64,000 nucleotides of DNA from Halolactibacillus alkaliphilus (GTDB taxonomy: Bacteria > Bacillota > Bacilli > Bacillales > Amphibacillaceae), in assembly GCF_900115465.1 (NCBI RefSeq), contig NZ_FOWN01000009.1, positions 1-64,000 on the forward strand. The letters are read 5' to 3'. Position numbers and translations under genes: made by a program. The notes below the pieces were generated by a model. That model was not told the origin of the DNA, searched no databases, and was given only the letters and a program-made list of their open reading frames with translations. Below are positions 50,824 through 61,470 of this stretch, piece after piece. Position 1 is the stretch's first letter; every line of letters begins with the position of its first letter.

Positions 50824-52844
50824 AAGCCTCTGTAGAAAAGCGCTTATTACGCTATCTCTTTATTAATAAACAAACAATCACGTTTGCCTTCATTGCACTT
50901 ATAATTGCGGTTGCCTTAGAATTAACCGGACCATTTATCGCCAAACAAGTGATTGACCGCCATATTGTTGGTGTTCAAACCGAATGGGTCGAAGTCACTG
51001 ACAACAATGATCATCACACCATTGAGCTAAATGGTCGTTTCTTAAAACGATACGATCGGTTAGATGATAATGATACCGTAAAAGAAACAGTTACTTTCGT
51101 ACAAGTTCAGCGCGACTATTATCTGGCAGAAGGAACTATTCCTAAGGGAGAAACACTGCGTATATCAGATGATGGTTCATTGATTGTCTTAAATGATGTC
51201 ACCTTTCGGGCAGAAAAACTTTCAGCTGCAGCGGCGGCAAGCTTTTTCGCACCAGAAGTGCGACCTATCCTGTCCTGGTTGGCCCTTTATCTTGGACTCA
51301 TCTTCATTGCGTCTATCTTTCAATATGCGAAAACGTATTTACTGCAAGTTCATGCCAATCATATTATTGAAACGATGCGCAATGATGTCTTTGCCACGGT
51401 TGAGCGTTTACCGATGCGTTATTTTGTGAACATGCCCGCAGGTAAGATTCTGGCACGCGTGACGAATGATACCGAGGCCATTAAAGAATTGTACGTCCGT
51501 GTACTTGAAACATTTGTGAACGGGTTTATTTATATGACTGGTATTATTATTGCCCTTTATTTATTAAATCCAACGTTAGCTACCATTAGTCTTTTATTAC
51601 TACCACTGTTATTACTTTTCATGCGGTTTTATAAAACTTATGCCGGTAAATACAATACCGTCATTCGATCCGTGAATAGCGATATTAATGCTTCGATAAA
51701 TGAATCTATCCAAACGATGCCGATTATTCAAGCATTTAGACGAACGAATGACCGAGCCGATGAGTTTGAACAGTTAAACGACAAGCATTACCGCTACCAA
51801 AAGAAAATGGTCGCCTTATCTGCCCTTACATCATACAACTTAGTTAACGTTTTACGCGGGGTAGCATTTCTTAGCTTTATCTGGTTCTTCGGTAACCAGT
51901 CTCTTAGTGGTACAACGGTCATTTCAACCGGTTTACTTTATGCTTTTGTTGATTATTTAACACGGTTATTTGAACCTATGACACAAATGGTAAATCAATT
52001 GCCTCAACTTGAGCAAGCGCGTGTGTCAGCTGCTCGTGTCTTTGATTTGTTAGATGAAGAGACCGAAGAAATTGAAGAGGACGATTTGCCAAGAATAAAA
52101 GGTGATGTACGTTTTGACCATGTGACCTTTAGTTATGAAAAAGGCGAGACGGTTTTAAACGATTTATCTTTCCATGTTTCGCCTGGCGAAACCGCAGCCT
52201 TCGTTGGCCATACTGGTTCTGGTAAGAGTTCCATCATGAATTTACTCTTTCGTTTCTACGACCCTGATAAAGGAAGCGTACTGTTAGATGCTATCGATAC
52301 AAAGACGCTGACACGCCAGCAAACACGCGCGCATATGGCCATTGTTTTACAAGATCCGTTTATATTTACTGGGACGGTTATTTCTAACGTGACATTAAAT
52401 GATCCACGTATTAGTAGAGACAAAGCCATTGAAGCACTTAAGGCTGTAGGCGCTGATCGTTTTATTGAAAAGCTACCAAGAAAATACGACGAGCCAGTAG
52501 GAGAAAACGGGAATGAATTTTCAACTGGACAGCGTCAACTCTTATCATTTGCTAGGGCATTAGCTTTTGATCCAGCCATCCTTATCCTTGATGAGGCAAC
52601 GGCTAATATTGATTCTGAAACAGAAGGCATGATTCAAGAAGCGATGAATGTCCTAAGCACAGGACGTACGATGCTTGTCATCGCCCACAGGTTATCCACG
52701 ATTCAACATGCCCATCAGATTATCGTATTAAACAAAGGTAATATTATTGAAAAAGGGACTCATGCCTCACTGTTAAGTAAAAAAGGCAGCTACTATCAGA
52801 TGTATAAAATGCAACAATCTGGTATGCAAACATCATTTGATTAA
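50820..52844 (+). CDS. bmrD: BmrD-like half of a heterodimeric ABC multidrug exporter
   Basis: 674 residues. It has a roughly 80-90 residue insertion between the first two helices (about 45-155), as in B. subtilis YheH/BmrD, where it forms an extracellular cap. Walker A is GHTGSGKSS and Walker B ILILDEATANIDSE with the catalytic Glu. The signature is FSTGQRQLLSFARAL, not LSGGQ. Together with BmrC, the BmrC Walker A/B lacking Glu and this altered signature make one degenerate site, while the other is canonical. It exports drugs such as fluorescent dyes and antibiotics in B. subtilis. Confidence 0.91.
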   Translation: MKASVEKRLLRYLFINKQTITFAFIALIIAVALELTGPFIAKQVIDRHIVGVQTEWVEVTDNNDHHTIELNGRFLKRYDRLDDNDTVKETVTFVQVQRDYYLAEGTIPKGETLRISDDGSLIVLNDVTFRAEKLSAAAAASFFAPEVRPILSWLALYLGLIFIASIFQYAKTYLLQVHANHIIETMRNDVFATVERLPMRYFVNMPAGKILARVTNDTEAIKELYVRVLETFVNGFIYMTGIIIALYLLNPTLATISLLLLPLLLLFMRFYKTYAGKYNTVIRSVNSDINASINESIQTMPIIQAFRRTNDRADEFEQLNDKHYRYQKKMVALSALTSYNLVNVLRGVAFLSFIWFFGNQSLSGTTVISTGLLYAFVDYLTRLFEPMTQMVNQLPQLEQARVSAARVFDLLDEETEEIEEDDLPRIKGDVRFDHVTFSYEKGETVLNDLSFHVSPGETAAFVGHTGSGKSSIMNLLFRFYDPDKGSVLLDAIDTKTLTRQQTRAHMAIVLQDPFIFTGTVISNVTLNDPRISRDKAIEALKAVGADRFIEKLPRKYDEPVGENGNEFSTGQRQLLSFARALAFDPAILILDEATANIDSETEGMIQEAMNVLSTGRTMLVIAHRLSTIQHAHQIIVLNKGNIIEKGTHASLLSKKGSYYQMYKMQQSGMQTSFD

Positions 52845-52845
52845 A

Positions 52846-52897
52846 AAACCCTCGTCATCTAAGGTGGTGTTCTCACCTTAAGATGACGAGGGTTTTA
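52846..52897. terminator. Bidirectional terminator after bmrD
   Basis: AAACCCTCGTCATCTAAGGTG and CACCTTAAGATGACGAGGGTTT pair along about 20 positions with one bulge, flanked by A and T runs. It separates bmrD from the convergent rib operon. Confidence 0.9.
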
Positions 52898-52910
52898 TGC
52901 CGTCATTAAA

Positions 52911-53375
52911 TTAAAATTCTTTCACCAAGTTAGCCATTTCAATTGCAGATGCCGCGGCATCTGCACCCTTATTACCCGCTTTTGTCCCCGCACGTTCAAT
53001 CGCTTGTTCAATTGTTTCTGTCGTTAACACACCAAAAATCGTTGGCACGTCAGTGGTCATTGTTACATGAGACACACCTTTTGCTACTTCATTACACACA
53101 TAGTCAAAATGCGGTGTAGACCCACGAATAACTGTTCCAAGTGTAATTACTGCATCATATTTTTTAGATGCTGCCATTTTTTTGGCGATAAGTGGGATTT
53201 CAAATGCTCCTGGTACCCAAGCCACTGTGATATCTTCATCTTTTACCCCATGGCGCTTTAAGGTATCTTCTGCACCACTTAAAAGCTTACTTGTAATGAA
53301 TTCATTAAATCGCCCAACAACTATACCTATTCTTAAATCCGTTCCTACCAATGTACTTTCTACTGTATTAACCAT
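52911..53375 (-). CDS. ribH: 6,7-dimethyl-8-ribityllumazine synthase
   Basis: 154 residues. [33 protein letters not shown] and [22 protein letters not shown] are the lumazine synthase active-site segments. It condenses the pyrimidine from RibA/RibD with dihydroxybutanone phosphate. It is the last gene of ribD-ribE-ribBA-ribH and is preceded by GGAGG. Confidence 0.97.
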   Translation of the reverse strand: MVNTVESTLVGTDLRIGIVVGRFNEFITSKLLSGAEDTLKRHGVKDEDITVAWVPGAFEIPLIAKKMAASKKYDAVITLGTVIRGSTPHFDYVCNEVAKGVSHVTMTTDVPTIFGVLTTETIEQAIERAGTKAGNKGADAAASAIEMANLVKEF

Positions 53376-53399
53376 TATTTTTTCCTCCTGTAAGTTAAC

Positions 53400-54593
53400 T
53401 TATTTATCCAATAATAGATGACCTAATTTTTCTGTTTTAGTTTCTAGATACTTTTGATTATTTTCATTTGGTTTAATCTGAATCGGTTCTCGATCAGCAA
53501 TATCGATCCCATATCGCGATAACCCTTCAATTTTACGCGGGTTATTTGTCATTAATGTAATTTTATCCATCCCTATATCTTTTAAGATTTGAGCAGCAAT
53601 CGAATAATCACGCAAATCAGCCCCAAACCCTAACTGATGGTTAGCCTCCACTGTATCAAAGCCTTTTTCTTGAAGTTCATATGCTTTTAATTTATTAATT
53701 AAACCAATACCTCGCCCTTCTTGACGCATGTATATCACAGCACCTACACCACGGGCTTCAATTTCTTCTATTGCACGCTCTAGTTGAGGACCGCAATCAC
53801 AGCGCTTTGACCCAAATACATCACCCGTTAAACATTCTGAATGCACACGGACGAGTGGTGCATCTTCTGTTGATACATCTCCTTTAATTAACGCCACATG
53901 TTCTTTCCCAGTTACTTTTTCAACATAACCAACCATGCTGAAATCTCCAAGAGCTATTGGTAACTTAATAGTGGCTTCCCGACTTACTAAATGGTCATGA
54001 TTTTTTCGGTATTCTACCAATTGTTCAATCGTTATCATGACAAGTGCTTCCGCCTCAGCAAAAGCTTTTAATTCTTCCGTTCGCATCATTTCGCCATCTT
54101 CTCGCATGATTTCGCAAATAACACCTACAGGTTTTGCACCAGCAAGCTTAGCTAAGTCAATCGCTGCTTCTGTATGACCAGGACGTTTAACAACACCTGC
54201 CGGGTCCGCAATCAGAGGAAACACATGGCCTGGGCGCTTATAATCACCAGGTGCGATTTCATCTTCTAATAAAGAAAGGATCGTTTTTGAACGCTCAAAC
54301 GCACTAATGCCCGTATGCGTATCAATATGATCAATACTAATAGAAAAATTTGTGCCATGGTCATCAGTATTACGCGCAACCATCTCCGTTAAAAGCAAGC
54401 GTTCCGCTAGTGCCTTTTCAATGGGCGTACAAATTAAGCCCTTACCCTTTGTTGCCATATAATTTATAACTTCTGGCGTTGCTTTCTCACCCAAAGCAAT
54501 AAAGTCACCCTCATTTTCTCTGTGTTCATCATCAATAACAATGATAACTTCACCGCGTTTTAATGCATCAATCGCTTGTTCAATCGTATGCAT
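53400..54593 (-). CDS. ribBA: Bifunctional DHBP synthase / GTP cyclohydrolase II
   Basis: 397 residues. The RibB half begins with [16 protein letters not shown] (acidic loop) and contains [10 protein letters not shown]. The RibA half (from about 205) has the zinc motif [18 protein letters not shown] and [16 protein letters not shown]. The two reactions supply both precursors of lumazine. It lies 13 bases after ribE and 24 before ribH. Confidence 0.97.
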   Translation of the reverse strand: MHTIEQAIDALKRGEVIIVIDDEHRENEGDFIALGEKATPEVINYMATKGKGLICTPIEKALAERLLLTEMVARNTDDHGTNFSISIDHIDTHTGISAFERSKTILSLLEDEIAPGDYKRPGHVFPLIADPAGVVKRPGHTEAAIDLAKLAGAKPVGVICEIMREDGEMMRTEELKAFAEAEALVMITIEQLVEYRKNHDHLVSREATIKLPIALGDFSMVGYVEKVTGKEHVALIKGDVSTEDAPLVRVHSECLTGDVFGSKRCDCGPQLERAIEEIEARGVGAVIYMRQEGRGIGLINKLKAYELQEKGFDTVEANHQLGFGADLRDYSIAAQILKDIGMDKITLMTNNPRKIEGLSRYGIDIADREPIQIKPNENNQKYLETKTEKLGHLLLDK

Positions 54594-54606
54594 AATTATC
54601 CCCCCT

Positions 54607-55257
54607 TTAGTAAAACCCTAAATCTTTTAATTTATCTTCGGTTATTTCTGACGCATTTTTTTTAGTGGCTTGATGCGTTAACAAACGTTCCATATACTTC
54701 ATAAGGACATCATATTCTATATTTACAGTGTCACCGGCTTCTTTGCCACCAAGAATCGTTGCTTCTTGTGTTTCTGGAATCAGTGACAACGTAAAACTAT
54801 TATTCTCGACGTGAAAGACTGTAAGCGAGGTACCATCCACAGTAACTGAGCCCTTTTCAGCCAGGTATTTCGATTTATCACTAGGCACCGTAATTTTCAC
54901 ATATTTGGCGATGGTATCTCGCCAGGTTTTTTCAATTGTAGCAACGTGGTCTACATGACCGGAAACAAAATGGCCACCAAAACGGCCGTCCGCGTGCATC
55001 GCTCGTTCTAAATTCACTTTACTACCTGTTGATAAAGTCTTTAAATTTGTTGCTTCATATGTTTCCGGCATCACATCAACTGAAAATTGTTCTGATGTGA
55101 ACTGCGTGACAGTTAAACATACCCCATTCACACTAATCGAATCACCAATATGAACATCAGTCAGTATTTTTTTTGCTGCGACTGTTAAAATAAGACTCCG
55201 CCCATTACGCGTGAGTGACTGTAAAGTGCCTTTTTCTTCTACAATACCGGTAAACAT
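54607..55257 (-). CDS. ribE: Riboflavin synthase alpha subunit
   Basis: About 216 residues, two lumazine-binding domains. [10 protein letters not shown] starts the first and [14 protein letters not shown] and [16 protein letters not shown] are the paired signature motifs. It dismutates two lumazines to riboflavin. GGGGGA precedes two ATG codons; the second has better spacing and gives the family start. It overlaps the ribD end. Confidence 0.96.
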   Translation of the reverse strand: MFTGIVEEKGTLQSLTRNGRSLILTVAAKKILTDVHIGDSISVNGVCLTVTQFTSEQFSVDVMPETYEATNLKTLSTGSKVNLERAMHADGRFGGHFVSGHVDHVATIEKTWRDTIAKYVKITVPSDKSKYLAEKGSVTVDGTSLTVFHVENNSFTLSLIPETQEATILGGKEAGDTVNIEYDVLMKYMERLLTHQATKKNASEITEDKLKDLGFY

Positions 55258-55259
55258 CA

Positions 55260-56345
55260 TTAATCCCCCATCTTTTTTGTTGCTTTAATAAAAATATCTT
55301 CGCCTATTTTTTCGACATGATCAAAAGACAGCATCAAAGCATCTTTCATCCATTCAGGTGATGCCCCACCAATCACACCATAACTATCTTTTCCTGTTAA
55401 TAGCTTTGGCGCAATATAAATATGACATTCATCGATGAAACCACTAGATACAAAGCTTTTATGCACGGCCTCACCACCCTCAACATAAACTGATTGAATG
55501 TTTAACGCGGCTAAACGGGTAAGTACTTCATCAATCTCTAGCGTATCATTTGTCATTTGAATCACGCCAACATTCGGATGTTTTTCTAAAAAGGCTTCTA
55601 CCGGTGCTGACTGCCCACAAACAATATATGTTTTTTGATCATCATGAAAAACGGTTAAATGATCGGGTAAATCCAAATTTGTCGCTAGTATAATCCGAAT
55701 CGGACTTTTCCCGTAGACGGGTTGTCTAACCGTGAGGCTTGGATTATCTTTTACTACGGTCCCTTTACCAACTAATATTGCATCATGTCTTGCCCGCATC
55801 ATGTGCACATGTTCCCTTGCTTTTTTTCCTGTCACCCAACGACTATCACCTGTTTTTGTAGCTGTTTTACCATCAAGCGTCATAGCTGCTTTTAGTGTCA
55901 CAAACGGTCTGTTTTCTTTCATAAAATGAAAAAATTTTTGATTGATTTCTTGAGCTTCCTTTTTCATTAAACCAACTGTGACGTCAAGTCCAGCATCTTT
56001 TAACTGATTTATTCCTCGTCCACTTACTAATGGGTTAGGATCTTCTGTCGCAACAACAACACGGATGACGCCAGATTCTATGAGTAAACGGCTACATGGA
56101 GGTGTCTTCCCTGTATGAGAACACGGCTCTAATGTAACGTAAGCCGTTGCCCCTCTCGCTTTTTCACCTGCTTGGTTAACAGCTAATACTTCTGCATGGC
56201 CTTCTCCAGGTATTAAGTGACTGCCCATACCAACAATGACTCCCTCACGTACGAGGACACATCCAACAGACGGGTTAGGTGCTGTTTGTCCGATTGTTCC
56301 TGTCGCTAGTTGAATGGCTAAATTCATATAATCTTGATCTTTCAT
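55260..56345 (-). CDS. ribD: Bifunctional pyrimidine deaminase / reductase
   Basis: 361 residues. The deaminase zinc site is GHAEVLA (about 50) and TLEPCSHTGKTPPCSRLL (about 72-90). The reductase half has TLDGKTATKTGDSRWVTG (about 155) and VEGGEAVHKSF. It is the first gene after the FMN riboswitch. A GGGAGG ribosome site precedes the ATG. The stop overlaps the ribE start. Confidence 0.97.
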   Translation of the reverse strand: MKDQDYMNLAIQLATGTIGQTAPNPSVGCVLVREGVIVGMGSHLIPGEGHAEVLAVNQAGEKARGATAYVTLEPCSHTGKTPPCSRLLIESGVIRVVVATEDPNPLVSGRGINQLKDAGLDVTVGLMKKEAQEINQKFFHFMKENRPFVTLKAAMTLDGKTATKTGDSRWVTGKKAREHVHMMRARHDAILVGKGTVVKDNPSLTVRQPVYGKSPIRIILATNLDLPDHLTVFHDDQKTYIVCGQSAPVEAFLEKHPNVGVIQMTNDTLEIDEVLTRLAALNIQSVYVEGGEAVHKSFVSSGFIDECHIYIAPKLLTGKDSYGVIGGASPEWMKDALMLSFDHVEKIGEDIFIKATKKMGD

Positions 56346-56420
56346 GATATACCTCCCTTCATTTCATTGATAATTTATTGCATTAACCCCTTAATCAAAT
56401 AGATGTCTTTTTGGAAAATA

Positions 56421-56450
56421 CAAAAAACCCAAATCTAAATAGACTTGGGG
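56421..56450 (-). terminator. FMN riboswitch terminator
   Basis: Reverse strand CCCAAGTCT and AGATTTGGG (nine pairs, one G-U) around ATTT, followed by TTTTTTG. It lies between the FMN aptamer and ribD and is the expected expression platform. Confidence 0.85.
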
Positions 56451-56541
56451 TGTGTTATGAAAGCAATCAATGACAAATAAACAGACGTGTCCTGTTTAAA
56501 GTACAGAGCTTCCCCTGTACAGACGTCTTTGATTTTCATTT

Positions 56542-56690
56542 AATCTTTTTCCCATCCAGACTTTAACTGTCGGCTTTGGATTTTCACCAAATCCACCTTC
56601 ACAATCATTGATTGATCCGGGTCACGGACTTAAGGTTTAACGTTCACCTCTTACCGTCGGTCGGGAATTACACCCTGCCCCAAAAGATTA
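56542..56690 (-). promoter_or_regulatory. FMN riboswitch (RFN element)
   Basis: The conserved RFN segments are present on the reverse strand: GGGGCAGGGTGTAATTCCC, GACCGACGGTAAGAGG, AGTCCGTGACCC, GGTGGATTTGGTGAAAATCC, AAGCCGACAGTTAAAGTC and TGGATGGGAAAAAGATT. AATCTTTT and AAAAGATT close the basal stem. When FMN binds, transcription of ribD-ribE-ribBA-ribH should stop at 56421-56450. An extra GTACAG/CTGTAC hairpin (56502-56521) lies between aptamer and terminator. Confidence 0.96.
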
Positions 56691-56755
56691 CTATTTAATT
56701 GCTCACATTCTAACATACTTTTACCTTGTGTGCACGTATTTTGTTTGTACACGAC

Positions 56756-56782
56756 AAAAAAGGGCCAATGTTGTAGGCCCTA
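56756..56782 (-). terminator. Terminator overlapping the murB stop
   Basis: Reverse strand AGGGCC and GGCCCT around a nine-base loop, followed by TTTTTTG. The stem begins at the murB stop codon. Confidence 0.8.
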
Positions 56783-57697
56783 TGCTTCTTCTCCAATAAT
56801 TCTTACTTCACGTTCAAGCGTTATTCCAAATTTAGTTTTAACTGTTTGTTGAACCATTTCAATGACCGCAATATAGTCACTTGCTGTCGCATGGTTTTTA
56901 TTAACAATAAATCCAGCATGCTTTGTTGACACTTCAGCCCCGCCAATACCTTTACCCTGTAAACCACTTTCTTGAATTAATTGACCTGCAAAATGGCCTG
57001 GCGGACGCTTAAACACGCTCCCACACGATGGGTATTCTAGCGGTTGTTTGGATGTTCGTCTTTCGGTTAAGTCATCCATCTTAGCTTTGATGTCCATCAG
57101 TGTTACTTTTTTCAAAGTAAACCGAGCTGACAAAACGATCCAATTTTTTTCTGCTACATTACTCGTTCGGTAACCCAGCTCAAGTTTTGAAGCTTCTACA
57201 TCATACACTTCACCGGATGTATCCATCACTGTTACAGAGTGAAGGCAGTCTTTAACCTCACCACCATATGCACCTGCGTTCATAAAAACTGCTCCACCGA
57301 CAGTTCCAGGAATACCGCAAGCAAACTCAAGCCCTGACAGTGATAATTCGAGTGCATAATAAGACACATCAATAATTGTCGCTCCGCTACTCGCAATAAT
57401 GTCCTCACCATCAGAAGTAATCGTATTTAGGTGCGATAGACTCATAACAATCCCACGGATTCCACCATCTCGAATAATGAGATTCGATCCATTACCAAGT
57501 AACGTTAAAGGTAAATTATGCGCTTTACTCGCTCTAACTACCTTTTTTACTTCCTCAATCGTTTTTGGAAAGGCAAATACATCTGCCGGACCACCTAATT
57601 TAGTATATAAATACTGGCCCATCGGTTCATCAAAATATACCTCTACACCTGATAAATCATTCATTAATTTATTTTTTATACCTTCAACTAAACGCAT
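56780..57697 (-). CDS. murB: UDP-N-acetylenolpyruvoylglucosamine reductase
   Basis: About 305 residues, FAD-dependent. FAD-binding motifs [16 protein letters not shown] (about 70) and [20 protein letters not shown] (about 128-147) and the C-terminal [21 protein letters not shown] (about 220) are clear; the catalytic Ser is in SCGSVF. This is the type II (short) MurB of Bacillales. The ATG at 57697 has AAAGGA eight bases upstream and is preferred to an ATG three codons earlier. It is monocistronic. Confidence 0.96.
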   Translation of the reverse strand: MRLVEGIKNKLMNDLSGVEVYFDEPMGQYLYTKLGGPADVFAFPKTIEEVKKVVRASKAHNLPLTLLGNGSNLIIRDGGIRGIVMSLSHLNTITSDGEDIIASSGATIIDVSYYALELSLSGLEFACGIPGTVGGAVFMNAGAYGGEVKDCLHSVTVMDTSGEVYDVEASKLELGYRTSNVAEKNWIVLSARFTLKKVTLMDIKAKMDDLTERRTSKQPLEYPSCGSVFKRPPGHFAGQLIQESGLQGKGIGGAEVSTKHAGFIVNKNHATASDYIAVIEMVQQTVKTKFGITLEREVRIIGEEA

Positions 57698-57730
57698 GTT
57701 ATTCATCCTTTACTTCAACATTCTTCACCT

Positions 57731-57739
57731 ATTATAACA
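57731..57739 (-). promoter_or_regulatory. Extended -10 promoter of murB
   Basis: The reverse strand reads TGTTATAAT, a TGn extension and perfect -10, about 35 bases before murB. No good -35 is seen. Confidence 0.6.
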
Positions 57740-57930
57740 GAAAATACAGCGGCAGAAAGATTCATTTAACCCATTAGACAATTGGTTTCAGAATTATTTC
57801 TTTAGAAATTAAAACTCCCAACCTTCTCACTTAACAACAATTCCTTTGCACTATATCATACAGTTTCCATAATAGTTTAATTACGCTATACTTAATACAT
57901 ACATTAAATCTTATAAAAGCGGTGAAAAAA

Positions 57931-58557
57931 ATGTTAGAAGACACGGGAGAGCGACTGATCCCAGAAAAAATGGCCATCACTAATGAACTATTGATTGAAC
58001 ACGTCGCACGTTACCACTTTGCCCTTTTCTTTATTACCAACGGACGCGTCTTAGATATGGCTTCCGGCTCTGGTTTTGGCACACATATTATCGCAAAAAA
58101 GAAAAAGAACGACATTGATGAAGTCATTGGACTTGAAATCGATCATGAAGCACTGGCTTATGCCAAACATCATTATTACCACCCAAAATCATCTTTTCAT
58201 CAAGCAGATATCACTAAGAAAAATCTCGTAGCAACATGGGGACAGTTCGATGTCATCACTTGTTTTGAAACGTATGAGCATATTGAAAATGAGGCAGCTT
58301 TTTTAACCAATGCTTATGAGTTACTAAAACCCGGCGGCAAACTAATTATGTCCACACCTTTTGGTGAAGGGCGTGGAAAAACGTGTGGGTCACCTTTTCA
58401 CGTTCATCAAATAACACCCACTGAGTTTAAACAATTATTTCATGATTATTCTATAACAACTATTGATTATTTTTTACAAAAAGGCGCATTAATTCAAACA
58501 GAAAAGGAGCCCCTATTCGATTATTATCCTCTTGGTATTCTCGTGCTAACAAAATAA
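57931..58557 (+). CDS. Class I SAM-dependent methyltransferase
   Basis: About 208 residues. DTGERLIPEKM at the N-terminus is typical of a methyltransferase group found with sugar or surface pathways. Motif I is VLDMASGSGFGTHII (about 47), followed by the acidic end of strand 2 (LEIDHEA), motif IV FDVITCFETYEHIE and PGGKLIMSTP. The substrate is unknown. The ATG at 57931 is preferred to an upstream GTG. It is flanked by terminators, so it is a single-gene unit. Confidence 0.85.
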   Translation: MLEDTGERLIPEKMAITNELLIEHVARYHFALFFITNGRVLDMASGSGFGTHIIAKKKKNDIDEVIGLEIDHEALAYAKHHYYHPKSSFHQADITKKNLVATWGQFDVITCFETYEHIENEAAFLTNAYELLKPGGKLIMSTPFGEGRGKTCGSPFHVHQITPTEFKQLFHDYSITTIDYFLQKGALIQTEKEPLFDYYPLGILVLTK

Positions 58558-58593
58558 TTATACAAAAGTTCATACAACGATTTAAAAGCAATC

Positions 58594-58637
58594 TAAAAAA
58601 ACGTCTCATGTCGCATGGCAATTGAGACGCTTTTTTT
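58594..58637 (+). terminator. Terminator after the methyltransferase gene
   Basis: ACGTCTCA and TGAGACGC pair (seven to eight positions) between runs of seven A and seven T, with a 14-base loop. Confidence 0.82.
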
Positions 58638-58745
58638 AGATATAAAACTATTCAAAAGAAAAATTTTACATAAGTATAACAATTAATTCACACGCTCTTC
58701 ATACCTCTCACGTAAAATCAATACTAGAGAAGCAGGAGGGATATC

Positions 58746-60419
58746 ATGTTTAATCGGGAAAACTTAACTATGGGACAACAACTGACCGTCATAATGTTGG
58801 CAATCCTTGCACTAACAACACTTGTTGTAGGAACACTCACATACACAATGAGTAAGGATCAACTCATGACTTCAACAAGAAATCGTCTAAATAGAGAAAC
58901 GGATGTCATTAAAGAGATCGCCGCCAATTTAAATTTTGTATACATTAGTGACTATGACTATTTTTACTCACAACTAGAGCGTACGATTGATGACCAAAAG
59001 AACACCCTGGAGCAGGATGGGCTTACGTCTTACTTTTACTATTTAGATAATGAGGCAGAGACTATACAACCATTCAGCACCAGTCAGAATGATTTAATCG
59101 ATGTTACAACCGCCGATATATCAGAAATTCAGTCAGCTAAAGATGGGACCTTTGAATTAACCATTAACGGCGCACACTATTTAATAGCTAAACGTTATTT
59201 ATCTGAAATCGGTGCTAATTACCTCTTATTAGTGCCCGAATCAAGTTACCTAGCAACCATCCTTACCATGAGATCTATGACAGTTTTTATGAGTTTAGCG
59301 GGGATGATTGTCGGTGCAATTTTAGTCATTTTATTTGTTCGAAACGTCACCGGTCCACTCAGAAAATTAAGAGAAGGGATGGAGCGTATTCATACCGGTG
59401 ATTTCCGGCCACTTAAACTTAATAAAATACATACTTTAGAAATTAACAGTTTAACAGACAGTTATAATTTTATGGTTAAGGAATTAGAGACGATTATTTC
59501 ACAGCTGAAAGTATCTATTCATGATTTAAAAGCTAGCGGTCATCACCTTGGACGAGCATCCGAAAATATGGTTGATCAATCAAACAAACTTACCGAAACA
59601 ATAACTGCAGTTGAAGAGAGTGCCGTGGCTACCCATCAGCATACCGAACACTCGCAAACCATTGTCTCGGCAGTGACAATAAGTTTGAATATGTCCAAGC
59701 AACATTTAACTGAGACTCTTAACCATACAGCAATAATGAATGACGCCTCATTGACTGGTAAGCAAAAGCTAGATGCCCTCATCCAAAAACTAGCTGATTT
59801 CAAAACAGAGCTGATTTCGATGCAGAAAGAATTACATGATGTGTTAAACCAAGTGAATCACACTTACAATTTAACAAATACGATCCAAGCGATTTCAGAT
59901 CAAACAAAGCTTCTCGCTTTAAATGCATCTATTGAAGCAAGTCGTGCTGGAAAAGAAGGAAAGGGTTTTATGGTTGTTGCCCGTGAAATTAGTAAGCTTG
60001 CAGAAGAAGCAAAGGCCATTACGCTCAATATGTTTGAGAGTATGGAAGTTACGAAAAAGATGACATCTTCCGCTGTCACAACAAGTGATAGCCTTGTTGA
60101 CAATCACCTGTCACATGTAAAAACGATGCAGGAAACAACAGAAGCTTTTGACTCTTTACTAGAAAAAATTACCCAATCAACTTCAGCGATTCATGTTATT
60201 GAAGATGATTTTGATACTTTATTCCAACATTCAGGTAATCTTCTTAATGTTTTTGAAGAACTAGAATTAATCGCAGAAAACAACAAGAAACATACCTCTG
60301 TTCTTAAAAACCTGACAGCTGAGCACGAAGAAGCCACACAGGTTATTTATCAAGAAGGCGGCGATATTCTAGCATATGCTACTTCTTTACAAACATTGAT
60401 TGAAGGCTTTCACGCTTAA
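58746..60419 (+). CDS. Methyl-accepting chemotaxis-type receptor
   Basis: 557 residues. One helix near residues 13-33, an extracellular sensor of about 140 residues, a second helix ([18 protein letters not shown], about 180-200) and a HAMP domain. The cytoplasmic hairpin tip reads [22 protein letters not shown] (about 384-405), the CheA/CheW-binding region, flanked by coiled coils. The cytoplasmic arm looks short for a classical receptor and lacks an obvious C-terminal CheR tether. The ligand is unknown. No che gene is beside it. GGAGGGAT precedes the ATG. Confidence 0.88.
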   Translation: MFNRENLTMGQQLTVIMLAILALTTLVVGTLTYTMSKDQLMTSTRNRLNRETDVIKEIAANLNFVYISDYDYFYSQLERTIDDQKNTLEQDGLTSYFYYLDNEAETIQPFSTSQNDLIDVTTADISEIQSAKDGTFELTINGAHYLIAKRYLSEIGANYLLLVPESSYLATILTMRSMTVFMSLAGMIVGAILVILFVRNVTGPLRKLREGMERIHTGDFRPLKLNKIHTLEINSLTDSYNFMVKELETIISQLKVSIHDLKASGHHLGRASENMVDQSNKLTETITAVEESAVATHQHTEHSQTIVSAVTISLNMSKQHLTETLNHTAIMNDASLTGKQKLDALIQKLADFKTELISMQKELHDVLNQVNHTYNLTNTIQAISDQTKLLALNASIEASRAGKEGKGFMVVAREISKLAEEAKAITLNMFESMEVTKKMTSSAVTTSDSLVDNHLSHVKTMQETTEAFDSLLEKITQSTSAIHVIEDDFDTLFQHSGNLLNVFEELELIAENNKKHTSVLKNLTAEHEEATQVIYQEGGDILAYATSLQTLIEGFHA

Positions 60420-60446
60420 TAGCACATTATAATTTGCATACACATA

Positions 60447-60503
60447 GTAAAGACAGCATAAACAGCACCTATAACTTATAGGTGCTGTTTATGCTGTCTT
60501 TAC
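60447..60503. terminator. 57-base near-perfect palindrome, bidirectional terminator
   Basis: 28-base exact inverted arms (GTAAAGACAGCATAAACAGC at the outer end) meet at a single central C (60475). It lies between the convergent receptor gene and argF and should form a very long hairpin on both transcripts. Confidence 0.85.
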
Positions 60504-60525
60504 CTTTATTCTCTCTTATGTTATT

Positions 60526-61470
60526 TTAATCGGACATTAGCGCTACCATCAACGCTTTTTGCGCATGCAGACGATTTTCAGCTTCTTGGAAAATCGCGGA
60601 GTGCCCCCCGTCAATAACTTCCGTTGTCACTTCTTCGCCGCGATGTGCTGGTAAACAATGCAAGAAAAGATAATCTTCTTTTGCGTATGAAACCAGTTCT
60701 GTATTCACTTGATAATCTTTAAATAAGGCTTCTCGCTCTTTTTGCTCACTTTCCTGCCCCATTGAAGCCCATACATCCGTGTAAACAATGTCTGTATCTG
60801 CCATAGCTTCTTTAGGGTTTGTCGTAACTGTAATCGTCACACCATTTTCCTTGGCAATTACTTGGGCGCGTTCAACAATATCCTCATTAGGTAAATAACC
60901 TGCCGGTGCGGCTGTTTTAAAATGCATGCCCATCTTAACCGCCCCAATCATTAAAGAGTGGGCCATATTGTTGCCGTCACCTATATACGTTAAAGTCAAT
61001 CCTTCAAGTTTTCCTTTAACTTCTTCAATCGTCTGTAAATCTGCTAATACTTGGCACGGATGATAATCGTCTGTTAACCCATTGATAACCGGAATCGATC
61101 CATAATGTGCGAGCGCTTCTACATCTGATTGATTGAACGTCCGAATCATAATACCGTCTAAATACCCTGATAGTACTTGAGCGGTATCGCTAATAGGTTC
61201 ACCCCGTCCTAATTGTAAATCTTTCGAGCTTAAAAATAATCCTGTTCCACCAAGCTGATAAATACCTGTCTCAAACGACACTCGCGTTCGTGTCGACGAC
61301 TTTTCAAATATCATTCCAAGTACTTTACCTTTTAACGGATGATAGACTTCTTTGTTCTTATGTTTTTGTTTAATCACTTTGGCAAGATCCAAGATATAGC
61401 GTATTTCTTCCGTTGTGTAATCAAATAACGTTAAGCAACTTCTTCCCTTTAATTGCGATTCAATACTCAT
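60526..61470 (-). CDS. argF: Ornithine carbamoyltransferase
   Basis: 314 residues. The carbamoyl phosphate motif is FEKSSTRTRVSFE (about 50-62), and FLHCLPAHRGEEV (about 265) is the ornithine-side signature; DDYHPCQVLADLQT is also typical. It makes citrulline from ornithine and carbamoyl phosphate. It overlaps carB by four bases (ATGA), so carbamoyl phosphate synthesis and use are coupled. The arginine biosynthetic context points to an anabolic enzyme. Confidence 0.96.
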   Translation of the reverse strand: MSIESQLKGRSCLTLFDYTTEEIRYILDLAKVIKQKHKNKEVYHPLKGKVLGMIFEKSSTRTRVSFETGIYQLGGTGLFLSSKDLQLGRGEPISDTAQVLSGYLDGIMIRTFNQSDVEALAHYGSIPVINGLTDDYHPCQVLADLQTIEEVKGKLEGLTLTYIGDGNNMAHSLMIGAVKMGMHFKTAAPAGYLPNEDIVERAQVIAKENGVTITVTTNPKEAMADTDIVYTDVWASMGQESEQKEREALFKDYQVNTELVSYAKEDYLFLHCLPAHRGEEVTTEVIDGGHSAIFQEAENRLHAQKALMVALMSD

